Positions 24,625-31,455 of a stretch of DNA of 32,929 nucleotides are shown here, piece by piece. The stretch is from contig JAUQWT010000112.1 of assembly GCA_030835005.1 (NCBI GenBank), forward strand, positions 1-32,929. The letters run 5' to 3'. Each line of letters begins with the position of its first letter. The stretch's first letter is position 1. The notes below the pieces were generated by a model. The model saw only the letters and a program-made list of their open reading frames with translations, was not told the DNA's origin and did no database searches. Made by a program: the position numbers and the translations under genes. The stretch comes from Ignavibacteria bacterium. Lineage in GTDB: Bacteria; Bacteroidota; Ignavibacteria; Tepidaquicellales; OLB5.

Positions 24625-27594
24625 TTAGTTAAAAAATAATCTAAGTCCGAGCCTTATTTGTCTTGGCGGGCCATAGTTGTTAATAGCATGTGATCTGATA
24701 TTATAAAGCCTTACTGCTTCGGGGCCGTTTTGCTGCGCCCATTGCTTTCCGGGAAAACTATCAAGCCATCCGGTATAACCGGCTTCACCTGAACCATCAA
24801 AAACAGCATTTATCAATTCCTGATCAAGTACATTTAATGCCAGGAGATAAATGTTAGCATTAAGTTTATCGAATATCTTTACTGACTTATCAATCTTCAG
24901 ATCGAGTTTATAATTCCATGGGTAATATGCTGAATTGATCGGAGCAATTGGCTGGTTGCCCTGAAGACCGGAAACAACACCCAGTGGATCTGTAGAATTA
25001 TTCTGTGGAGTATATGGCCTGCCTGAATTAAAGCTGAATAGTACGTTTATTCCGAGTCTGGAAAGTACTCCGCCCCAGAATCCTTTGGGTACATCGTCTG
25101 TTCCCCATCTGTAATCAAGCTCAACAGCGCCGGTATGCCTCTGATCAAAATCAAGCGCATTCGGAAGTTTCGGCGGCTCATCGCCGTTGTATGCAACATT
25201 GCTTAAAGTGTTAATATCCGAACCGGTTCCAGATGCGAAGGCTAGTCCATAAGAAATAGAAGCCCTTAACCTGTTGATCCTTCTGAGATCAAGGCTAAAA
25301 TCTAATCCTCTTATGATACCAAAATCACCGTTGTCATATATCGCAAAACCATAAGAAAGATCATATGCTTTAATATTTTTTGCCTGTATGAGATCTGATG
25401 TTTCTTTATAGTAAGCAGTCAAGCCTAAGGTCAGGTAATCACCTGCACTGTGCTTAATACCCAACTCATAAGCAGTCGTCTTTTCGGGTTTAAGCAACGG
25501 ATTATTAAATATAGTAAAATATCCTACACCGCCGTCAGCAAGATCCCTTAAGACTCTCTGATTTGTGTAAAGATTCTCTAAAGCCGGCAACTGGACAAAT
25601 TTTCCATATTGTGCATGGAAAACAGTCTTATCAGTTATCGGGAATGAGAACCCAAGACGCGGACTTACTATAATAGTCTTATCTACCTTTACGAAATCTG
25701 AGCCATTAAACTGGCCATCTGGTCCCTTTAAATCCTGGTAATCAATAGGAACTGTAGTATTTGGATCAAGATAATCAACCCTTATACCCAAATTTGTGTT
25801 AAAATAACTGAACTCCATCTTATCAAGGAAGTAGAAAGCTCCAACCCTTGGTTTCAATGGACCTTCTGTAACATTAAGTCCTGCATTGTCCAAATAATCA
25901 ACATCCGATTCATTGCCAAATGGATCATACCCAAACGCATTCAGAAAAGCTGCATTACCGTCATCATCCGAAATAACCGGAGTATTTACAACAAAACCGG
26001 ATGAATCACTGTACTTGTTGTAATTAATAGTAGAATATGAAAGAGGATTCACATCGTACATCCTGATCTTATATTGCTTGTACTCACCGCCAAATTTCAA
26101 CTCATGATTACCAAATTTCTTTGTTAATACCTGGTGAGTGAAATTCAGGTTAAAGGCTAGCTGGTCTGTTTTTCTTTTTCCAAACAAATTATTAGCAAAT
26201 ACTGTAATTCCTGCAAGATCATACGGATTTCTGAAAACTCCAAAGTTCACGTTATTCGAGATCGAACTTCCGTTTGAACCTAAACCGGGAATCACGTTTG
26301 TATCACCAACTGCCAAATACCATGGATACGTCCATTGACCATTGCGATCCTTGTAAGTTTCATCCATACTGAATAAGCCAGGAGAGCCAACTGATGTTGA
26401 CCTCAGGTATGATGCCTGAAGATCATAAAAAGTCTTTGAACCGAACAATTGATTTATTTTGAAAAATCCCTGTTGATTCTCATCTTTGATCTTCGGATTC
26501 ATGAATGAATTATAAAGCCCAAATGAACCTACCCACTGCCTTGATTTTTCAATATTACCGCTGTATCCGGCTGTAAGGTTGATCTGTACTTTACCTTTAG
26601 TCATTTCATCGATGCTAATTATAGTCTTGCCTGTCCATGAGTGTCCGTCTCTTGAAAAATTAGGCAAAATTCCGTCCGGTGACCACAACAAAGCAACGTC
26701 TGTACTTACAGGCTGATCAACCAGGAAATATTGTCTTTCATAATTACCGAAGATACTCCAGTATTTAGCAAGTTTCTTTGTCGGGATAACCGGTCCGCCT
26801 AAACTGACACTATATATATTGTAACCTTGTGACCTTTTGCCAGCAATAAAATCTGATACAAGGTCAACAGATCCTGAAAATTTAGTTGAAGCCGATTTTG
26901 TAGTTACATTAATAACACCGCTAAGTACATTTCCATATTCAGCGCTGAAACCGCCTGTTAAAACTGCGAGTTCCTGCAATGCACCATTAGACACATTTGC
27001 AGTAGATGTCCTGTCAAGCGGATTATTTGTAACTATACCGTCAATTATGATCTGGGTCTCACCATCTCTTCCGCCGCGGATATTGATGTTCTGTCCCTTT
27101 TCATCCTGGACAATACCGCTTGTCTTTGCAACAATATTTTCGATTCCTCTGATACCGCCTTCATCAATTGTAGTTGAGCTGATAATCTTTCCGCTTCCAT
27201 TATCAATCGTCTTGCGCTTTGCAATAATAACAGTAGTATCAAGAACAACGCCGCCTTGGGACATTGTAAAATTCACTTCAGTATTAATATCAGCGCTCAC
27301 TTTTACATCTTTTTGGATCTGAGATTCGTATCCAACATACGAACATTTTACGGAATAAGTACCAACGGGAACGTTCAATATTGCATATTGACCGCTCTCA
27401 TCAGTACCTGAGCGGAATTGAGTACCCTCAATCTCGACCCTGGCGCCAATAAGCAATTCGCCTTTGTCATCTCTGACAACACCGGTAACCTTACCTGTGG
27501 TGCCATAGAATTCAAAGCCGGAGCTCAATGTATCCGTAACTTTAAACGCAAGAATTAGAAGAAGGGCTAAAAAGAAATGGTTAAATAGCCTCAT
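24625..27594 (-). CDS. TonB-dependent outer-membrane receptor with carboxypeptidase-regulatory-like N-terminal domain
   Basis: TonB-dependent gate for an unknown ligand. The 989-residue product has a signal peptide and then a CarboxypepD_reg-like beta-sandwich (about 33-110, GKVTGVVRDDKGELLIGARV and VPVGTYSVKCSYVGYE). A plug domain follows, with NIRGGRDGETQIIIDGI (about 171-187) and LTGGFSAEYGNVLSGVINV (about 212-230). A long beta-barrel ends in the aromatic LRLFFN, the expected outer-membrane insertion signal. No TonB box is certain. It has a strong GGAGGTA Shine-Dalgarno six bases ahead of ATG 27594. It heads a unit with the 1099-residue secreted protein and the PorV-family gene. No SusD-like partner is present, so it is not a standard SusC/SusD glycan system. 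Confidence 0.92.
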   Translation of the reverse strand: MRLFNHFFLALLLILAFKVTDTLSSGFEFYGTTGKVTGVVRDDKGELLIGARVEIEGTQFRSGTDESGQYAILNVPVGTYSVKCSYVGYESQIQKDVKVSADINTEVNFTMSQGGVVLDTTVIIAKRKTIDNGSGKIISSTTIDEGGIRGIENIVAKTSGIVQDEKGQNINIRGGRDGETQIIIDGIVTNNPLDRTSTANVSNGALQELAVLTGGFSAEYGNVLSGVINVTTKSASTKFSGSVDLVSDFIAGKRSQGYNIYSVSLGGPVIPTKKLAKYWSIFGNYERQYFLVDQPVSTDVALLWSPDGILPNFSRDGHSWTGKTIISIDEMTKGKVQINLTAGYSGNIEKSRQWVGSFGLYNSFMNPKIKDENQQGFFKINQLFGSKTFYDLQASYLRSTSVGSPGLFSMDETYKDRNGQWTYPWYLAVGDTNVIPGLGSNGSSISNNVNFGVFRNPYDLAGITVFANNLFGKRKTDQLAFNLNFTHQVLTKKFGNHELKFGGEYKQYKIRMYDVNPLSYSTINYNKYSDSSGFVVNTPVISDDDGNAAFLNAFGYDPFGNESDVDYLDNAGLNVTEGPLKPRVGAFYFLDKMEFSYFNTNLGIRVDYLDPNTTVPIDYQDLKGPDGQFNGSDFVKVDKTIIVSPRLGFSFPITDKTVFHAQYGKFVQLPALENLYTNQRVLRDLADGGVGYFTIFNNPLLKPEKTTAYELGIKHSAGDYLTLGLTAYYKETSDLIQAKNIKAYDLSYGFAIYDNGDFGIIRGLDFSLDLRRINRLRASISYGLAFASGTGSDINTLSNVAYNGDEPPKLPNALDFDQRHTGAVELDYRWGTDDVPKGFWGGVLSRLGINVLFSFNSGRPYTPQNNSTDPLGVVSGLQGNQPIAPINSAYYPWNYKLDLKIDKSVKIFDKLNANIYLLALNVLDQELINAVFDGSGEAGYTGWLDSFPGKQWAQQNGPEAVRLYNIRSHAINNYGPPRQIRLGLRLFFN

Positions 27595-27600
27595 TTATAT

Positions 27601-27607
27601 TACCTCC
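27601..27607 (-). promoter_or_regulatory. Strong Shine-Dalgarno of the TonB-dependent receptor
   Basis: GGAGGTA on the minus strand, six bases before ATG 27594. It lies just after the hairpin at 27626-27654. Confidence 0.72.
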
Positions 27608-27625
27608 GATTTATTATTCAAAGAA

Positions 27626-27654
27626 AGCCCCGGCTAATTAGATTAACCAGGGCT
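27626..27654 (-). terminator. Imperfect hairpin between the Asp-box protein and the receptor
   Basis: AGCCC/GGGCT, GG/CC and TAAT/ATTA pair, with two C/A mismatches and a short loop (27626-27654). On the minus strand TTTCTTTG follows. It lies 17 bases after the stop at 27671 and 32 bases before the receptor start, so it may fully or partly stop transcription between the two genes. Confidence 0.6.
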
Positions 27655-27670
27655 GACTTCTTAATTAAGA

Positions 27671-29443
27671 TTATTTTACAAGTATCATTTTTTTAGTTTC
27701 AGTAAATTCTCCGGCTTTTAAAGTATAGAAGTAAATTCCGCTTGCAAGGTTTGAAGCTGAAAATTCTACTTCTTTTACGCCGGCAGTTACTGCCTGATTA
27801 TTTGCCAATGTTGCAACAAGTTTTCCGGTCACATCATAAACCAGCAAAGATACATTGCTTGCTTTTGGAACTGAGAACCTGATCTTTGTATTTGGGTTAA
27901 ACGGATTCGGGTAATTCTGTTTTAATGAAAATCCGTTTGGAACCTCATTGGAAATATTGCTTATACCAATTATGCCTCCGGTTTCAGGATTGTACTTTCT
28001 GTAGATCTGCCATACCGGACAGGTTGGTGTAGTAGTGTTGGTAAAGCTTGTTGAACCAGGGCATTCTGATAACTGATAAGTTATCGAAATAGCTGTTGGT
28101 GTATTTCCGGTTACAGATACAGAAGGATAAATTTCATCAAGTGCAGCTGTATTCGTTAAATTACGCGGTGAGCTCCATGTTGCACCGTTATCATCTGAAT
28201 ACTGAACATAAATATCACTATAGTTATACGATCCGTCGCCGCTGTAACTTGTGCTGTTAACTGTATCAAGCTGAACGCCTGAATAAACAACAAAAAGCCT
28301 GGAACCGTCTGAAGAATATGCAAGGCTGGGATGTGACATAGCTGTCATTCCAACCTGAATGTTTCTCAGACTATTATTGAACACGTTCGTATCTGCCATA
28401 GGAAGATAGTTCGCATGATCAACAACTTTTACTGCAGTACCTCCGTTTATTGTCGGGTTATAGAACATCAATTTATAACCGCCTGCTGTTCCGAAGTTAC
28501 CTGTTAATAATGTACCAAAAGCCCAGCATAAATTACCGGTTGGGCTGTAGATCATATCAGCATTAAACCAAGGGGCTACAGGAGTACCGTTAACAATTGT
28601 ACCTTCTGAAAAAGCTGTTTGTTCAGAACCAAATGAAGAACCGCCGTCAGTTGATTCTTTATAGACCAATTTAGTAGGAGCTGTTGCAAACCAATAACCT
28701 ACTGCAACTTTTCCGCTGCCGTTAGAAGCACAATACTGCCTTGCATTAGCCGGAACGCCTGTAAACAATACAGAAACAGGACCATAAGTATTTGTACTAG
28801 TATTATACTTTGCAAAATAAATAGAATCTGCAGTACCGCCGCCAAGCCATGCGCATGCAACCTCTGTTGCACTTACAGGCCAGCCAAAATTGTCACTTCC
28901 GGCACCTGTTGGCACCAATGTGCTTGTAAAAGAACCTGCACCAAGCTGAACATCAACTCCGGTATAGCCTCTTCTTGCACCTGCGACAAACTGCCTTCCT
29001 GTCAAAACAGGAGTTCTTGAGCCGTTTACAATCATTGGATGCAGATCCGGATAAGCGTTTCCGTCAGGATTAACTAAAATTGCATCGCCGGTTCCCCAAA
29101 TTCCTCCGTTATTAAATGAATACTGATAAAACGATCTTCTGGCTGTTGATAACTGAGCGTTGACTGAATCCGTCTGATCTCCGGTAACGATAACAGTATC
29201 ACCGCTGATCCAGATCCTGTGAAGGTTATTACCATTAGTTACATAATCATAATAGCCTCCCATGCCCTGAACGCTTCCAAGTGTATCAACCAAGCCTGAT
29301 GGCTTATATGTTGAAGGAGCCTTTGACTCAATTACATTATTTCCTGTTTCCTTTGCATCGCTAAGCCTTTTAGGGCCGCCGACATTATAAGACATTGCTG
29401 CAATAAATGTTACAGCAACGACAAACAGAATCAATCTTTTCAT
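27671..29443 (-). CDS. T9SS-exported Asp-box (BNR/sialidase-like) repeat protein, copy 1
   Basis: Secreted surface protein of unknown activity. The 590-residue product has a signal peptide (RLILFVVAVTFIAAMS) and a beta-propeller-like body with Asp-box repeats (S-x-D-x-G-x-T/S-W/F), such as ESTDGGSSFG and SDDNGATWSSP. It ends in a classic T9SS type A sorting domain over the last 86 residues or so (NYPNPFNPNTKI, LVYDVTGKLV, LASGIYFYTL, TKKMILVK). Asp-boxes are shared by sialidases, photosynthesis stability factors and many non-enzymatic propellers; I see no sialidase arginine triad or FRIP motif, so glycosidase activity is not claimed. It is a clear paralogue of the next gene upstream, of identical length. 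It has its own promoter candidate and an AAAGG Shine-Dalgarno seven bases before the ATG. Confidence 0.87.
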   Translation of the reverse strand: MKRLILFVVAVTFIAAMSYNVGGPKRLSDAKETGNNVIESKAPSTYKPSGLVDTLGSVQGMGGYYDYVTNGNNLHRIWISGDTVIVTGDQTDSVNAQLSTARRSFYQYSFNNGGIWGTGDAILVNPDGNAYPDLHPMIVNGSRTPVLTGRQFVAGARRGYTGVDVQLGAGSFTSTLVPTGAGSDNFGWPVSATEVACAWLGGGTADSIYFAKYNTSTNTYGPVSVLFTGVPANARQYCASNGSGKVAVGYWFATAPTKLVYKESTDGGSSFGSEQTAFSEGTIVNGTPVAPWFNADMIYSPTGNLCWAFGTLLTGNFGTAGGYKLMFYNPTINGGTAVKVVDHANYLPMADTNVFNNSLRNIQVGMTAMSHPSLAYSSDGSRLFVVYSGVQLDTVNSTSYSGDGSYNYSDIYVQYSDDNGATWSSPRNLTNTAALDEIYPSVSVTGNTPTAISITYQLSECPGSTSFTNTTTPTCPVWQIYRKYNPETGGIIGISNISNEVPNGFSLKQNYPNPFNPNTKIRFSVPKASNVSLLVYDVTGKLVATLANNQAVTAGVKEVEFSASNLASGIYFYTLKAGEFTETKKMILVK

Positions 29444-29450
29444 TTCACTG

Positions 29451-29461
29451 CCTTTCGTTAA
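29451..29461 (-). promoter_or_regulatory. Leader element TTAACGAAAGG, copy 1, with Shine-Dalgarno
   Basis: TTAACGAAAGG on the minus strand, ending seven bases before ATG 29443. The same 11 bases precede the next paralogue at the same distance (31430-31440). AAAGG is the ribosome site; the extra TTAACG is shared beyond need. Confidence 0.6.
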
Positions 29462-29497
29462 GTTAATATTTGTTGTTTTTATGAATAATTCTAAATA

Positions 29498-29526
29498 AAT
29501 ATAATTGAAATATCTTATGAAGTCAA
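29498..29526 (-). promoter_or_regulatory. Sigma-70-like promoter for the Asp-box gene, copy 1
   Basis: On the minus strand TTGACT (29521-29526), a 17-base spacer, then TATATT (29498-29503). Transcription would begin near 29491, leaving about 48 bases of leader that contain the Shine-Dalgarno. It lies between the terminator at 29607-29639 and the gene, as expected for an independent unit. Confidence 0.55.
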
Positions 29527-29606
29527 GTATATTTTAAGAAATTATTAAGTGCTTATTATACAAAGATTTTAATTTTCGAGTGCGTAAGTGTCTGACATTT
29601 TTTGAT

Positions 29607-29639
29607 AAAAAAAAGGGGCAAATTCAACATTTGCCCCTT
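29607..29639 (-). terminator. Strong intrinsic terminator after Asp-box gene copy 2
   Basis: A perfect 11-bp stem AAGGGGCAAAT/ATTTGCCCCTT with a 5-base loop TCAAC (29613-29639). On the minus strand a T run (A run at 29607-29614) follows. It lies 11 bases after the stop at 29650. Confidence 0.9.
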
Positions 29640-29649
29640 CTGTTTTTGC

Positions 29650-31422
29650 TTATTTTACAAGCATCATTTTCTTTGTTTCTTTGAAGTTATCGGCTTCTAA
29701 TGAATAGAAGTAAACACCGCTTGCATATTTCGACGCATCAAACTTAACTTCGTGTGTTCCTGCCTGAACCATTTCACCTTTCACTATTCTTTCAATTTCC
29801 CTGCCTGTAATATCAAATATCTTGATACTGACTGGCGATGCCTTTGAAAGCTGGAATCTGATTGTTGTTGAAGGATTAAACGGATTAGGATAGTTCTGTC
29901 CAAGTGAGAAACTCTCGGGAACTTCGATTGAAATTGTGTTAATTCCAATTGGAATATTATTTCCTGTAGCAGGATCTACCCTTGTATAAATAGGGTAGTT
30001 TCTTGAAACAGGTGCAGTTGTCTGAGTAAAGCTTGATGAACCCGGGTATGCTGACAAATAATATAATACGCCGAAGTTATTTGCAGTGTTTCCGGTTTTT
30101 GAAAGAACAGGATATATTTCATCACCATCTACAGTACAGCTGGCGATCTTTTTTGGTGTTGTCCACGAAGAACCATCATTTGTTGAATAACAAATGTAAA
30201 CATCATTAAAAAGTAATGTTATTGGCGCAGGATAAACAACACTGTCTTTCTGAACTGACGAGAACACGCATGCAAGTGTTGATCCGTCATCTGTATATGC
30301 AAGTGTCGGATGTGAAATGTAAGTCATACCTGTTTGTATTTCGGCAGTAGAGTTGAATACCCAGGCAGTATCGCCAAGAACAGGCATATTTGAATGATCA
30401 GCAACAACAACAGGATTTCCGCTATTTACACCGGGTGACCATGAAAGGATCTTATATCCCTTAACGCTTGATACCGGCTGCGTGCACCATGCTGCTACAA
30501 CTGTGGTTGAGTTTGGTTTGTAAATAAGATCCATACCGAACCAAGGAGCAGTACCGTCTCCATTTGCAACATAAGTTGTTGGCATAACGGTAGTCATTGC
30601 TCCAAAAGTATTGCCGCCATCTGTGGAAAGCTTGCCGGCAAGTTTTTCTGCATTTGCAGTTGATACATACCACATTGCGAAAACATTCTGCCCATTGGTA
30701 GAAGAAGCACATATTTTTCTGCCGTTTGCATCTATTTCGGCAGTTGGAGTTGCGATCTGAAGCCTAGCCCCATATGTATTTGTAGAATAATCATATTTCC
30801 TGAAGAACAAAGTATCACCTGACTGATAAACACCGCCAAGATTCGTTCCGCTTAACAGGCACGAGAAATAATCAGCACCGGGTGCCGGCACTAAATTTGT
30901 TGTTATTGAGCCTGCTCCAAGCTGTACATCAATACCTGCATATCCTCTGCTTCCTGGAGAGAACTGCCTTCCAGAAATTGTAATAGTTCTGGTTCCGTTC
31001 AGCATAACCGGCCAGATATCGGGATAAGCACCGCCAAGTGGACGTGGAGCTACTTCTATAGGAGAAGAAAGCCATGTTTGCCCGCCATCTGTGCTCACTT
31101 GATAAAGAGCTGTTCTGCTGTTTGAAACTTGTGCATTCACAGAATCAGTATACTGTACAGCAACAATAACGGTATCACCAAGCACAACAAGCATTCTCTG
31201 GTTTTGTCCGTTTGTCTGATAGTCCCACCATGTAACCATTCCGGGAACACTCATGCTCGTATCAATTGCAGCTGCTCTTGTGAATGCAACCGGATTAAGA
31301 TTCCTGTTGAGATTTAATGATGTTCCATTTTCCAGTGATTTGTCACGGATGCCCTGGTGGCCACCGGCAAATACCACAATATTAAATACGAGGAGCAACA
31401 AGATTAGAAGTGGTTTTTTCAA
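29650..31422 (-). CDS. T9SS-exported Asp-box (BNR/sialidase-like) repeat protein, copy 2
   Basis: Paralogue of the gene at 27671-29443, also exactly 590 residues, with matching order of motifs: WWDYQTNG, TVIVAVQYTDSVNAQ, DVQLGAGS and later DEIYP. It has a signal peptide (KPLLILLLLVFNIVVFAGG). Asp-boxes read STDGGQTW, STDGGNTFG and STNDGSSWTTP, and the T9SS sorting domain contains NYPNPFNPSTTI, KIFDITGREI, ASGVYFYSL and TKKMMLVK. It should be exported by the type IX system and attached or released at the surface; activity is unknown. The start is TTG at 31422, supported by AAAGG seven bases upstream. It lies only 33 bases after the upstream paralogue, with no terminator between, so the two are probably co-transcribed. 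Confidence 0.87.
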   Translation of the reverse strand: MKKPLLILLLLVFNIVVFAGGHQGIRDKSLENGTSLNLNRNLNPVAFTRAAAIDTSMSVPGMVTWWDYQTNGQNQRMLVVLGDTVIVAVQYTDSVNAQVSNSRTALYQVSTDGGQTWLSSPIEVAPRPLGGAYPDIWPVMLNGTRTITISGRQFSPGSRGYAGIDVQLGAGSITTNLVPAPGADYFSCLLSGTNLGGVYQSGDTLFFRKYDYSTNTYGARLQIATPTAEIDANGRKICASSTNGQNVFAMWYVSTANAEKLAGKLSTDGGNTFGAMTTVMPTTYVANGDGTAPWFGMDLIYKPNSTTVVAAWCTQPVSSVKGYKILSWSPGVNSGNPVVVADHSNMPVLGDTAWVFNSTAEIQTGMTYISHPTLAYTDDGSTLACVFSSVQKDSVVYPAPITLLFNDVYICYSTNDGSSWTTPKKIASCTVDGDEIYPVLSKTGNTANNFGVLYYLSAYPGSSSFTQTTAPVSRNYPIYTRVDPATGNNIPIGINTISIEVPESFSLGQNYPNPFNPSTTIRFQLSKASPVSIKIFDITGREIERIVKGEMVQAGTHEVKFDASKYASGVYFYSLEADNFKETKKMMLVK

Positions 31423-31429
31423 TTTAATT

Positions 31430-31440
31430 CCTTTCGTTAA
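31430..31440 (-). promoter_or_regulatory. Leader element TTAACGAAAGG, copy 2, with Shine-Dalgarno
   Basis: Identical to the element at 29451-29461, ending seven bases before the TTG start at 31422. It supports TTG as the true start. Confidence 0.6.
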
Positions 31441-31455
31441 TTTATAAATGAAATT

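Noticed and set aside
26837..27322. Rightward 161-codon ORF inside the TonB receptor
   Set aside because: Antisense to the plug-domain coding sequence; proline- and serine-rich product typical of a reverse-strand shadow.
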